From positions 1 to 64,000 of the forward strand of contig NZ_JAHWCI010000002.1 of assembly GCF_019550915.1 (NCBI RefSeq): a stretch of 64,000 nucleotides of DNA, in the 5' to 3' direction. The stretch is from Mumia sp. zg.B17. GTDB taxonomy: Bacteria; Actinomycetota; Actinomycetes; Propionibacteriales; Nocardioidaceae. Below the pieces are notes generated by a model, which saw only the letters and a program-made list of their open reading frames with translations, was not told where the DNA came from and did not search any database. Each line of letters begins with the position of its first letter. Positions within the stretch are counted from its first letter, which is position 1. This document shows, piece after piece, positions 1-9,555 of the stretch. Made by a program: the position numbers and the translations under genes.

Positions 1-193
1 CCCCGGCCTGGCCGCGGGCCTCCTGGCCCCCCCCCCGCGCCGGGTGGTGACGCGTACGGTCGGCCGAGCCGTCCGCCGCGTCACCTCGCTCGCCGGGGGT
101 GAACAGCTCGGCGAACCGGGTTCCCGGCTGCGCGAGCTGTTCTCCGAACGACGGGACGTGGACCAGGTCCACGCCGACGCCGAGCACGCTCAT
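1..193 (-). CDS. acpS: Holo-[acyl-carrier-protein] synthase, partial (window edge)
   Basis: AcpS transfers 4'-phosphopantetheine from CoA to the ACP serine and here would activate the ACP domain of the adjacent FAS-I. The ATG at 193 overlaps the FAS stop codon in an ATGA, so the two are translationally coupled; fas followed by acpS is the known mycobacterial order. The N-terminus reads MSVLGVGVDLVHV and continues to RFAELFTPGER, the family's first strand with its metal-binding Asp and the following FTPxE segment. After about residue 40 the frame stops looking like AcpS. The expected ARWAAKEA motif appears only as a disrupted G/C-rich string around a C10 run at 27-36. This is either a real frameshift or poor sequence at a contig end. 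Identity is firm; integrity is uncertain. Confidence 0.8.
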   Translation of the reverse strand, partial: MSVLGVGVDLVHVPSFGEQLAQPGTRFAELFTPGERGDAADGSADRTRHHPARGGGQEARGQAG

Positions 194-3100
194 CGCGTGC
201 GCGGTCCGCCGTCCGCGACGTCACCCACCCCCCTGGCGACGTTCCCCGATCCCGGTGCGGGCGGTTCGACGACGGCGGGGGCGTTCCCAACCCCGACCGC
301 GTACGTACCGTCCGCACCGAGACGTGCCCGCGGGTCGAGGAGGATCGAGGCCTCCCGCTCCCGCGCGTCGGAGTCACCGAGGCGGCGTCCGACCGGGCGC
401 TGGTACGGGGCAGGGCCGCCATACATCGCCCGTACGAGCCGCAGGCGACCCGAGACCTCCCGCGCCCGCGACGCCCGCTCGTACTCCTCGCGCTCGTCGG
501 CGTCGAGCGTCGCGAGGAACGCCTCCGGGTGCGCGATGGCGACCAGCGCCGCGACGTGGCCGAACCCGAGGCTCGTGACCAGCCCGGCCCGCATCGGCGC
601 CGGCGCCGGCAGCGCGTCGCGGAGCCACACCAGGTGCGGGTTCTCGTCGAGCACGTCGTCGACGCAGTCGAGGCTCCGGTTCGGCGGCAGCACCTGGCTG
701 CCGAGGACCTGGCAGAGCCCGATCGCCTGGAACGCCGCCGCGCCGCCCTTGGAGTGTCCGGTCAGCGCCTTCTGCGACAGGACGAAGAGCGGGTTGCCCT
801 CGGAGCGCCCGAGCGACGCCGCGATCCGCTCGTGCAGCTCGGACTCGTTGGGATCGTTGGCTGCCGTGGAGGTGTCGTGCTTGGACACCACCGCCACGTC
901 GTCCGCGGCGAGACCGAGCGTCGCGAGCCCGCGCGCCAGCGGCGACTGCGCGCCACCGCGGGCCGCGGCCAGCGCACCCAGGCCCGGTGCCGGGATCGAC
1001 GTGTGGACGCCGTCAGCGAAGGAGCCCGCGTACGCGACCACACCGAGGACCGGCAGCCCCATCCGGAGCGCCACGTCGCCGCGGGCGAGCAGCACCGTGC
1101 CGCCCCCCTGCGACTCGACGAACCCGCCGCGTCGCCGGTCGTTGGCCCGGCTGACGTAGCGAGGGTCGATGCCCTTGGCGAGCATCACGCCGGAGTCGGC
1201 GGTCGCGGACATGTCGGCGAATCCGACGATGCCTTCCGTCGACAGGTCGTCGAAACCTCCCGCGACCACGAAGTCGGCCTTGCCGAGCCGGATCTTGTCA
1301 GCGCCCTCCTCCATCGAGACCGCCGCCGTGGCGCAGGCGGCGACGGGGTGGACCATCGACCCGTACCCACCGACGTACGACTGCATGACGTGCGCCGCGA
1401 TGACGTTCGGCAGCGCCTCCTGGAGGATGTCGTTCTGCTTGGCCTCACCGAGCAGCGTGTCGACGTAGAGCGAGCGCATCGACGTCATGCCGCCCATGCC
1501 GGTGCCCTGGGTGCTCGCGACCGCCGCAGGGTGGACCCAGCCCATGAGCTCGGCAGGGCTGAACCCGCTGGAGAGGAACGCGTCCACGGTGCAGACGAGG
1601 TTCCAGACCGCGACCCGGTCCAACGACTCGAGCATCTCAGCCGGGACGCCCCACACGGTGGGGTCGAAGCCGGTCGGGATCTGGCCGCCGATCGTCCGGG
1701 TCAGCGCGAGACGCCGCGGGACGCGGATCTCGGTGCCCGCCCTGCGCGTCACCGTCCAGTCGCCGTCGGAGCCCGGTGCGATGACCGTACGGCCGGGGTC
1801 GGCGTCATACATCGCCCGCGCGGCGGCCTCGTTGCCGACCGAGAACGTGAGGTCCTCGTCGAGGTAGGCCCGAGCGAGCAGGGGCGTCGAGGCGTCGACG
1901 AGCGCGCCGTCGTCGGCGTAGCGACGGATGCCGCACCGCTCGACCACTTCGTCGTGGTAGCGCTCGTGGAGCTCGGGCTCGGTGACGGGCTCGCCCGACG
2001 CGACGTCGTACCAGCCGCCGTTGTCCCAGGCCACCAGGCCGGTGGACCAGGCGAGCTCGAGCACGCCCGCGGCCGACAGCTCCTCGGACACCTCGTACTC
2101 GAACCGCGTGCGCGCCGACCCGTACGGCCCCAGCTCGCCGGCGCCCACGATGACCACGAGGTCTTCGGGGCGGGCCGAGATGCTGGGCCAGGGCACGTCA
2201 GGACGCGCAGGCAGCTGCGCCGGTGACGGCGCGAGCGCCGCGATCCTCACGGAGTCGTCGGACTCCGTCGGCACACCGGTCGCACCGACCGCGTCGGCCG
2301 CGTCCCGGGCCAGCGCGCCGAGGTCGACGTCGGCCTCGCCCAGCCCGCCGGTCAGGTCGACGGTCACCGGCGCCGTACGCGCCTGAGCGCGGGCCTGCGG
2401 TGTCGCCCGCTCGAGCAGAGCCTCGGCCATCTCGTCGGTCGACCAGGTACGGACTCCCGCCTGCTCGACCGCCTCGACGAGCGGGTCGTTGGCCCCCATC
2501 AACCCGGTCCCGCGGACCCAGCCGATGATCGCGTGGACGAGCGAGACGCGGTCGCTCCAGGTGGCCTCGCTGGACCACTTCGCGGTGACGGCGTCGAGCG
2601 CGGCCTTCGCCTCGCCGTACGCCCCGTCGCCACCGAAGGTGCCCCTGTTCGGGGAGCCCGGCAGCACCACGTGCAGCGTGGACGCGAGGTCGTGGGCGCG
2701 GCCCGTGGTGGCGAGTGCGGCGATGAGCCGCTCGACCGACCAGAGCAGGATCCGCATGTCGACCTCGGAGCGGGAGCCGACCTCCGTGAGGTCACCGGCG
2801 ACCCGCCCCGCGGCGAACGGGAAGAGCAGCGTCGGCGTCAGCGCAGCCTTGGCCACCGTGGTGGCGCCACCGGCGGACGTGGTCTGCTCCTCGCTCACCC
2901 ACGACGCGAGCGCGTCGACGTCGGCGAAGGACGCGAGGTTGGCCGGGACGACCCAGAGGCGTGCCCCGGCGCGGGCGTGCGTGCGGTACAGCTCCTTGAA
3001 CGCCCGCAGCTTGGACTGGTCGAGCCGGGACGTGGTCGCGACGACGGTGGCGCCGCCACCGAGCAGCCGACCGACGACCGATGCGGCGATCGACCCGGTG

Positions 3101-6100
3101 CTGGCGCCGGTGACGACGACGACGTCGTCGGCCCAGTCCCCGGGTGTGGTGTCGAGCGCTGCCTCCGCGACCATGGTCAGCCGCTCGGCGACGCCGGTGT
3201 CGTCGGTCTGTGAGGCCCACCACCGTGCCTGCGCTGCGACGTCCTCGCCGGCGCCGACGAAGGTCTCGACCGTGGCCGTGACGTCGTCACCCGCGGCGAT
3301 CCGCGCGACGTCCTCGCGGGCGCTGGCCCACCGGTCGTCGAGCAGCACCGCGCGTCGCGCGTCGAAGGCGGGGGTCGTCAGACGGGCCCAGTCGCTGCCG
3401 AGCTCGGCCTCGACCTGCGCCAGCACCGCGGCGTCGGTCGCGTGGTCGCCGGCGTCAGCTACCGCGCCAGTGCTCGACAGTCCGAGCCTCCCGAGCAGGT
3501 GGCGAGCGGTGGAGGCGAGCACCCCGTCGGGCCCCGTGATCTCTGCCGTGATCTCACCGAGGGCAGCGGCGTCGACGGTGACGTCGGCGCCACCGGCGCT
3601 CGGCATCGCGACGGCGACACCATGCCGGGCGCCGACGGCCGCGACGGCGGCGTCCACCGCGCTGTCGAGCTCCGCGGCGCTGGTCGGCGCCCCGAGCTCG
3701 CCGAAGGCTCCGCCCCGTACGCTGCTGCCCTCGCGGGTCGCGAGGGCGAGCTCCGCGACCACGTGGCTGGCCCAGCCCGGTCCGAGCTGCCAGACGCCGG
3801 TGACGCGGTCGGTGATCGCCGACTGGCGCTTGCCCGTGGGGCCGAGGACCTTGGCGAGGTGGTCGCCGAGGGCGGTGGACAGCACCGGGCCGAACGGCTT
3901 GTACGCCCGGGCGAGGCCCTTGACCTGGCCCGACAGGGTCGGCAGGTCCGCGTCGGCGGCGCCGTCGATGGCGCCCAGCGAGAGCTCGCCGCCGAGGTCG
4001 ACGAGCAGCTGGTTGCGCCGTGAGGACGCGCCGTCGCAGAGCGACTCGATCGAGTCGGCCGCACCGATCTGGTCGAGGCGCATCTTGGTCCACCAGGCCA
4101 GCAGCACCGTCGTCGCGTCGGCGGCGTCGAAGGACAGGTCGGCCGGTCGGTCGGCGCTCGGGGCCGGCGCTGCGACGGGGGAGGGCCCCGCGGCAGCACC
4201 GGCGGTCTGGGGGGCGCCGGCCGCGGCCGCCGACTCCTCGACGGTGTCCGACGGCTCCTCCGACACCGGTTCCGGGTCGGTGTCGGTCGCGAAGACGACG
4301 GCCTGCTCGCGCTCGATGTTGACGACCTCGACCGAGCGGTGCGGTGCGCTCGGGAGCTTGAGCGTCGCCGAGGCGAGATTCGCGACGGTCGGTGCGTTGG
4401 CGACCCCGACCTCCACGAAGCGCTCGACACCGAGGTCGCCGAACATGAGGTCCTGCGTCTCGATCCAGCGCACAGGGCTGGCGAACTGCCAGGCCAGGAG
4501 CTCGACGAGCAGGCGCCGTGCCAGGCGGCCCGGGTCGGCGGCCCATGCGTCGTAGTCGGCGAGGACCTCCTCCAGCGGCGCGGACGGCACGGTCGCGGCG
4601 ACCTCGGCGACGAAGCGCTGGTCGAGCGTGAACGGCCGCGGGACCAGGTTCGGGACATAGCGACCGAGCAAGATCGACGGGTCGATCGTCTCGGGGAGCA
4701 GCTCCTCGAGACGGGCCCGGAAGTCCGGCACGCCACCGCGGAGCACGGTCGAGTGGAAGGGCACGTCGATGCCGGGCACGAGGATGAACGCCGCCTTGCC
4801 GCCGAACGCCGCGCGGCGTCGTGCGATCTCCTCTTCGAGGATCTCGAGGCCGCGGACGGTTCCGGCGATGGCGTACTGCGAGCCGCGGAGGTTGTAGTTC
4901 ACGATCTCGAGGAACTCGCCGGACTCCTGCGACACACCCTCGACGAACGCCGCGACGTCGGAGTCCGCCAGCCCGATCTGGCTCGGGCGGATGGCGGCCA
5001 GGCGGTAGTCGCTCCGGCCCTCGGCGTCGCGGGGGACCAGCGCGTGCATCACCGATCCACGCTGGAACACGACCTCGATCACGGCCTCGAGGCTGATCAC
5101 GCCCGAGACGGCCGACAGCGCGTTGTACTCACCGACCGAGTGGCCCGCCAGCACCGCGTCCTCGACGAACGCGCCGGCCTCACGGAGCTCGGCGATCTGC
5201 GCCGAGCCGAGGACGGCCATCGCGACCTGGGTGAACTGCGTGAGGAACAGGACGCCGTCGGGGTGCCGGTGCGTGACGCCGTCGGCGACGACCACGGTCG
5301 GGTTGTCCTGGACGACGGTCAGGATGGAGAAGCCCAGCGCCGTACGGGTGTGGGCGTCGGCGCGGTCCCAGATCTCCCGCGCGGCCTTGCTGCGCCGGTA
5401 TCCCCCCATGCCCATGCCCGGGTGCTGGATGCCCTGGCCGGGGAACGCGTAGGCCGTGCGGGGCGCGGCGATGCGCGCGGTGGCTGCGAGCACGAGCTCG
5501 CCCTCGCTGCGGCCGGTGATCTCGAGGATCTCCGCGCCGGCGTCGAGACCGGTACGCACGGCCGTCAGGTCTACCGTCGCGCCCAGCCGGACGGGCGCCA
5601 GGAACCGTGTCGTCCAGCCGTCCACGCGGCGGTCACCGAGCATCTGCTGCGCGGTCGCCGACAGCCACATGCCGTGGACGATCGGATCGCCCAGGCCGGC
5701 CAGGCGGGCGGCGGCGACGCTGGTGTGGATCGGGTTGTGGTCACCGGTGACCGCGGCGAACGCCCGCATGTCGGTGGGGGCGACGACCAACCGCTTCGCC
5801 CGCGTACGACGCGGGGTGTCGGTCACGGCGCCGCGCGCCGCGCCACCGGCGACGACGGGGTCGCCCAGGTCGGCGGCGCCGGTGCGGCCGCGGATTGCGA
5901 AGCGCTCGCGCAGGGTCGCGAGCTCGTGGGAGTCCGTGCACACGTCCACGTCGATGGTCACGACGCGGCCGACGCCTGCGTCCTCGACCCCGACGAGGCG
6001 CGCCTCGACGCTCAGCGCGGCGCCGCCGTGCGGAAGGTCGTCAGCGAGCCGGATCGCGTGGTCGAGATGGACGAGGTCGAGCATGCCCTCCACGACGTCG

Positions 6101-9100
6101 ACGTCGGAGCCCGGTGCGCGGGTGCCGGCGAGGACGGCGAAGACGGCAGGCCAGGCGAGGCCGACCAGCGCGTCGGGTGCGGGGCGACCGCTGCGAGCGA
6201 CGGCTCCGCCGGTGACGGCGGCGTGGTCGGAGCCGAGGTCGCCCGACCAGCGCACGGTCGTACGGGCGACGCCGTCCCGCGCCTGCGGCAACGAGCCGCC
6301 CCCGGCGACCTCGACGAGGCAACGCATCGCCGCCACGGCGCTGTCGGCGGTGACGACCGGGGCACCGCCGTCGGCGGCGTCGGCGACCTGGATGCGGACC
6401 GACAGCGAGCGGGTGCCGCCGAGCGGCACCTCCAGCACGGCGTCGGGGCCGTCGGTGCGCAGGACCGCTCCGGTCTCGGCGTGCTCGGCACGCGAGGGGT
6501 CGACGATGACCCAGTCGACGCCGAGACGGTGGACAGGGTTGCGGACCGTACGGCCAGCCCAGCTCACGTCGGGCGCGGCCAGGACCAGCCCGAGCACGTC
6601 GTCGGCGGCGTCGACGCGGCGACGCCCGGCGACGCGCGACTCGAGCGCACCGGCGGTCAGGACGTCGTCGACCGTCTCGTCCTCGAAGCGGCGCAGCAGG
6701 TCGGCGACCGGCTCGTCGACACGGGTGATCCCGCCGACGGCGACGGGACCGGGGATGACGCAGACCGCGTCGGCGCCGTAGCGCGCGTCATGGGCCTGCC
6801 ACAGGGAGTCCGACCGGTACCAGCGGCGTACGTCGGCGTCGAGGACGGGCACGAACGGCACCGGCTTCCCCGGACGGCGGCACACCTCGACGAAGAAGGG
6901 GACGTCGCCGGGGTGGAGCGTCACCTCGATGGCACGCGGGTAGGCGGTCAGCAGCGTGCCGATCGCGGCGTGCGGGTCACCGACCGACTCGGCGTCGGCG
7001 AACAGCGTCGGGATCTCGCCGTGGTCCTCGTCGGAGAGGCGTGCCTCCGCGCGCTGCACCATGGCGTGGAAGCGGTCGCGCAGCGTGACGTCGAGCCAGT
7101 TCTCGGCGCCGGCGCCGGTGATCTCGTTCTCGCCCGGCTCGGCACCGGCGAGCTCGGCGTAGCGTGCGAGCCACGCGGCGTACGTCATCGTCGTGACGTC
7201 ACCGAAGTAGGGCTTGGCTGTCGCTGCGATCGCGGCGATGATCTCGTCGCGCCGGGCGGCCACGGCGTCGGCGTCTCCCGCGACCTCGTCGATGATGCGG
7301 CCTGCCCGCGAGGCGGCGTTGTCGATCTCGTGGATGTCGGCGCCGAGCTGGCTGCGCCCGGACGCCATGCCGGCAACGGCGCGGCCCGCACCGACCCAGT
7401 CCGGGGTGCCGGGTGTGTCGACGAGCAGCTGCTTGACCTGCGGGGAGGTGGTGGCCTCGCGGGCCGCCATCGCCGCGGTGCCGACGAGAATGCCGTCGAG
7501 CGGCATCGCCGGGTAGCCGTGGCGTCGCGCCCAGGCGCCGGTGAGGTAGGCCGACGCCGACTGCGGGGTGCCGATGCCGCCGCCGACACAGACGACGACG
7601 TTGTCCTGGGCCCTCAGCTGCGCATAGGTGGTGAGGAGCAGGTCGTCCAGGTCCTCCCACGAGTGGTGGCCGCCGGCCTTGCCGCCCTCGACGTGGACGA
7701 CGACCGGGGTCGGCGCCGCCTCACGGGCGATCGCCAGCACCTCGCGGATCTGCTTGACGGTGCCGGGCTTGAAGACGACATAGGAGATGCCGGCCTCGCG
7801 GAGCTCGTCGACCAGCGCGACGGCCTCGGGGAGCTCGGGGATGCCGGCGCTGACGACGACCGCGTCGACGGCGGCACCGTTGGCCCGCGCGCGCTGGACG
7901 AGACGCTGCTGACCCAGCTGCATCTTCCAGAGGTAGGGGTCGAGATAGAGCGCGTTGAACGCGAAGGTACGGCCCGGGTCGAGGAGGCCCGTGAGCTCCT
8001 CGACGCGGTCGGTCAAGATGCCTTCGGTGACCTGCCCGCCGCCGGCGAGCTCGGCCCAGAATCCGGCGTTGGCGGCGGCCGCGACGATCGGAGCGTCCAC
8101 GGTGGTCGGCGTCATACCTGCGAGCAGGATGGGAGAACGTCCGGTGAGACGCGTGAAGCGGGTCTCCAGCACGGTTCGGCCGTCGGGCAGCGTCACCGGC
8201 TTCGGGGCGTACGCCGACCAGGGGGTGGCTCGGCGCGGGGCAGCGCCGGGCGTGGTGAGGGTGCGCTGTCCGCGCCGGGTGGCGGGAGCGACGACGCCGA
8301 CACCACGCGCCGTGGCCTCGTAGCCGGCGAGCATCGAGGCGAGGTCACCCGGACCGAGGTCGAGGATCCACTCCGCGCCGGTGTCGAGGGCAGACTCCAG
8401 GTCGCCGACCCAGTCGCCGGGGGCGATGACGGCGCGCGTGGCAACGTCACGGGACCAGTCGGGGTCGAGGCCGCAGGCGGTGGCCCACTCGGCGACGAGG
8501 TCGCCGGCCTCGGCCAGGCGGTGGTGGTGGAAGGCGGCGCGCGGCTCCAGCACCTCGAAGACGGGGGAGAACGGCGTGCCGCCGGTGAGCTTGCGGTCGC
8601 GGAGCGACGCCTGCGTCTGCGCCTCGCGCTCGAGGTGACGCTTGATCGTCACCAGGTCGTCGGCCGGGCCACTGAGGACGACCGTACGGCGGCCGTTGCG
8701 CAGGGCGACGTCGACGTCGACGTCGCTGACCTCCGCGAGCAGGCGCTCGACCTCGGCAGGGTCGACCCGCCGTACGGCGAGCATGGTGTCGCCGAGCAGG
8801 CCGCGGCGCTGGGCGGTGAGCTGGACGGCCGCGCCGACCAGACGGGCCAGGGCGAGGACCTCGGACGCGTCTCGTCCGGCCACAGCCTCGGCGGCGAGGA
8901 CGCCCTGCGAGTGGCTCACGACCGCGGTGGGAGCGCTGGTCGCGGGGTCGAGACCCTGCAGGCGCAGCGCCTCGACGCCGGCGAGCTGGGCGAGGAGGAT
9001 GCCGGGGACGGACACGGCGGGCTGGGCCAGCAGGTCGGTGTCCGGGGCGGGGGGTGCCTCGTCGCTGGCGGCCGACTCGGCGACCGCGAGCGCGTCGGCC

Positions 9101-9363
9101 CACTCCAGCGGGGTGAACGGCAGCGGGATGCGGGAGATCTCGGGGAGCACCGGCGTGAGCAGGCGCTCGGCGCCCGCGCAGGTCGCGTGCAGCTGCGGAC
9201 CCAGCGCGTAGGTGCGCAGGAGGTCGCTCAGCGGCTCGAGCCACGGGCTTCCCTGACCTCCGAAAGCGAGGGCGTACGGGGTCGCGTCGTTGAGCGCGTC
9301 GACCAGCCGGGTGCGGTGGTCGTGCGTCGTCGTCCGGGTGGTCGGGGTGTCGATGATCGTCAC
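190..9363 (-). CDS. fas: Type I fatty acid synthase (single polypeptide, 3057 aa)
   Basis: Cytosolic multifunctional synthase making long-chain acyl-CoA from acetyl- and malonyl-CoA. Domains follow the mycobacterial/fungal order, with approximate residues: acetyltransferase (SHSQG near 150), enoyl reductase (about 420-900, including KAGGHHSWED near 566), MaoC-like dehydratase (DHNPIHTS near 1210), malonyl/palmitoyl transferase (GHSVGEYNALS near 1410), ACP (GASSRRNQ, likely phosphopantetheine Ser near 1780), ketoreductase (VTGASTGS near 2090) and ketosynthase (ACATAAVS Cys near 2676, KHDTSTAANDPNE near 2830, LTGHSKGG near 2866). Length matches mycobacterial FAS-I (about 3070). I chose GTG 9363 over the upstream ATG at 9441 because a GAGGG Shine-Dalgarno precedes it and the upstream stretch overlaps the operator-like palindromes. 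It overlaps acpS by four bases. Confidence 0.97.
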   Translation of the reverse strand: MTIIDTPTTRTTTHDHRTRLVDALNDATPYALAFGGQGSPWLEPLSDLLRTYALGPQLHATCAGAERLLTPVLPEISRIPLPFTPLEWADALAVAESAASDEAPPAPDTDLLAQPAVSVPGILLAQLAGVEALRLQGLDPATSAPTAVVSHSQGVLAAEAVAGRDASEVLALARLVGAAVQLTAQRRGLLGDTMLAVRRVDPAEVERLLAEVSDVDVDVALRNGRRTVVLSGPADDLVTIKRHLEREAQTQASLRDRKLTGGTPFSPVFEVLEPRAAFHHHRLAEAGDLVAEWATACGLDPDWSRDVATRAVIAPGDWVGDLESALDTGAEWILDLGPGDLASMLAGYEATARGVGVVAPATRRGQRTLTTPGAAPRRATPWSAYAPKPVTLPDGRTVLETRFTRLTGRSPILLAGMTPTTVDAPIVAAAANAGFWAELAGGGQVTEGILTDRVEELTGLLDPGRTFAFNALYLDPYLWKMQLGQQRLVQRARANGAAVDAVVVSAGIPELPEAVALVDELREAGISYVVFKPGTVKQIREVLAIAREAAPTPVVVHVEGGKAGGHHSWEDLDDLLLTTYAQLRAQDNVVVCVGGGIGTPQSASAYLTGAWARRHGYPAMPLDGILVGTAAMAAREATTSPQVKQLLVDTPGTPDWVGAGRAVAGMASGRSQLGADIHEIDNAASRAGRIIDEVAGDADAVAARRDEIIAAIAATAKPYFGDVTTMTYAAWLARYAELAGAEPGENEITGAGAENWLDVTLRDRFHAMVQRAEARLSDEDHGEIPTLFADAESVGDPHAAIGTLLTAYPRAIEVTLHPGDVPFFVEVCRRPGKPVPFVPVLDADVRRWYRSDSLWQAHDARYGADAVCVIPGPVAVGGITRVDEPVADLLRRFEDETVDDVLTAGALESRVAGRRRVDAADDVLGLVLAAPDVSWAGRTVRNPVHRLGVDWVIVDPSRAEHAETGAVLRTDGPDAVLEVPLGGTRSLSVRIQVADAADGGAPVVTADSAVAAMRCLVEVAGGGSLPQARDGVARTTVRWSGDLGSDHAAVTGGAVARSGRPAPDALVGLAWPAVFAVLAGTRAPGSDVDVVEGMLDLVHLDHAIRLADDLPHGGAALSVEARLVGVEDAGVGRVVTIDVDVCTDSHELATLRERFAIRGRTGAADLGDPVVAGGAARGAVTDTPRRTRAKRLVVAPTDMRAFAAVTGDHNPIHTSVAAARLAGLGDPIVHGMWLSATAQQMLGDRRVDGWTTRFLAPVRLGATVDLTAVRTGLDAGAEILEITGRSEGELVLAATARIAAPRTAYAFPGQGIQHPGMGMGGYRRSKAAREIWDRADAHTRTALGFSILTVVQDNPTVVVADGVTHRHPDGVLFLTQFTQVAMAVLGSAQIAELREAGAFVEDAVLAGHSVGEYNALSAVSGVISLEAVIEVVFQRGSVMHALVPRDAEGRSDYRLAAIRPSQIGLADSDVAAFVEGVSQESGEFLEIVNYNLRGSQYAIAGTVRGLEILEEEIARRRAAFGGKAAFILVPGIDVPFHSTVLRGGVPDFRARLEELLPETIDPSILLGRYVPNLVPRPFTLDQRFVAEVAATVPSAPLEEVLADYDAWAADPGRLARRLLVELLAWQFASPVRWIETQDLMFGDLGVERFVEVGVANAPTVANLASATLKLPSAPHRSVEVVNIEREQAVVFATDTDPEPVSEEPSDTVEESAAAAGAPQTAGAAAGPSPVAAPAPSADRPADLSFDAADATTVLLAWWTKMRLDQIGAADSIESLCDGASSRRNQLLVDLGGELSLGAIDGAADADLPTLSGQVKGLARAYKPFGPVLSTALGDHLAKVLGPTGKRQSAITDRVTGVWQLGPGWASHVVAELALATREGSSVRGGAFGELGAPTSAAELDSAVDAAVAAVGARHGVAVAMPSAGGADVTVDAAALGEITAEITGPDGVLASTARHLLGRLGLSSTGAVADAGDHATDAAVLAQVEAELGSDWARLTTPAFDARRAVLLDDRWASAREDVARIAAGDDVTATVETFVGAGEDVAAQARWWASQTDDTGVAERLTMVAEAALDTTPGDWADDVVVVTGASTGSIAASVVGRLLGGGATVVATTSRLDQSKLRAFKELYRTHARAGARLWVVPANLASFADVDALASWVSEEQTTSAGGATTVAKAALTPTLLFPFAAGRVAGDLTEVGSRSEVDMRILLWSVERLIAALATTGRAHDLASTLHVVLPGSPNRGTFGGDGAYGEAKAALDAVTAKWSSEATWSDRVSLVHAIIGWVRGTGLMGANDPLVEAVEQAGVRTWSTDEMAEALLERATPQARAQARTAPVTVDLTGGLGEADVDLGALARDAADAVGATGVPTESDDSVRIAALAPSPAQLPARPDVPWPSISARPEDLVVIVGAGELGPYGSARTRFEYEVSEELSAAGVLELAWSTGLVAWDNGGWYDVASGEPVTEPELHERYHDEVVERCGIRRYADDGALVDASTPLLARAYLDEDLTFSVGNEAAARAMYDADPGRTVIAPGSDGDWTVTRRAGTEIRVPRRLALTRTIGGQIPTGFDPTVWGVPAEMLESLDRVAVWNLVCTVDAFLSSGFSPAELMGWVHPAAVASTQGTGMGGMTSMRSLYVDTLLGEAKQNDILQEALPNVIAAHVMQSYVGGYGSMVHPVAACATAAVSMEEGADKIRLGKADFVVAGGFDDLSTEGIVGFADMSATADSGVMLAKGIDPRYVSRANDRRRGGFVESQGGGTVLLARGDVALRMGLPVLGVVAYAGSFADGVHTSIPAPGLGALAAARGGAQSPLARGLATLGLAADDVAVVSKHDTSTAANDPNESELHERIAASLGRSEGNPLFVLSQKALTGHSKGGAAAFQAIGLCQVLGSQVLPPNRSLDCVDDVLDENPHLVWLRDALPAPAPMRAGLVTSLGFGHVAALVAIAHPEAFLATLDADEREEYERASRAREVSGRLRLVRAMYGGPAPYQRPVGRRLGDSDAREREASILLDPRARLGADGTYAVGVGNAPAVVEPPAPGSGNVARGVGDVADGGPRTR

Positions 9364-9403
9364 GAGTCCCTCGAGCCTTCCTGGTGGTGCGCGGTCGGGG
9401 CAG

Positions 9404-9465
9404 CCCTCATCATGTCCCAAACATGAGGGAAGCCTCAACATTTACCTGAGGACCACCTCATGTTT
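9404..9465. promoter_or_regulatory. fas promoter with palindromic operator candidates
   Basis: A perfect inverted repeat has arms AAACATGAGG (9419-9428) and CCTCATGTTT (9456-9465). Nested repeats share the same CCTCA/TGAGG core: CCCTCAT 9404-9410 with ATGAGGG 9423-9429, and CCTCA 9433-9437 with TGAGG 9447-9451. On the minus strand a plausible promoter for fas is -35 TTGAGG (9440-9435) and -10 CATGAT (9414-9409), 18 bases apart, so one arm lies in the spacer. FAS-I genes are known to be controlled by FasR-type TetR regulators. Whether these arms are such a site is inference. Confidence 0.6.
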
Positions 9466-9555
9466 TTCTCCGATCGGTCGGCCGCCGATCCCTGCTGCCC
9501 GTGGAGCAGGCGGAGGCTGCGACGGCCGGATATGAGGTGTGTCACACTTCGGCGC

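Noticed and set aside
4339-9426. Very long open frame (about 1700 codons) on the plus strand antisense to the FAS-I gene
   Set aside because: It mirrors the FAS-I codons in a G+C-rich genome and encodes a low-complexity Arg/Gly/Val/Asp string with no domain; FAS-I on the other strand is unambiguous.
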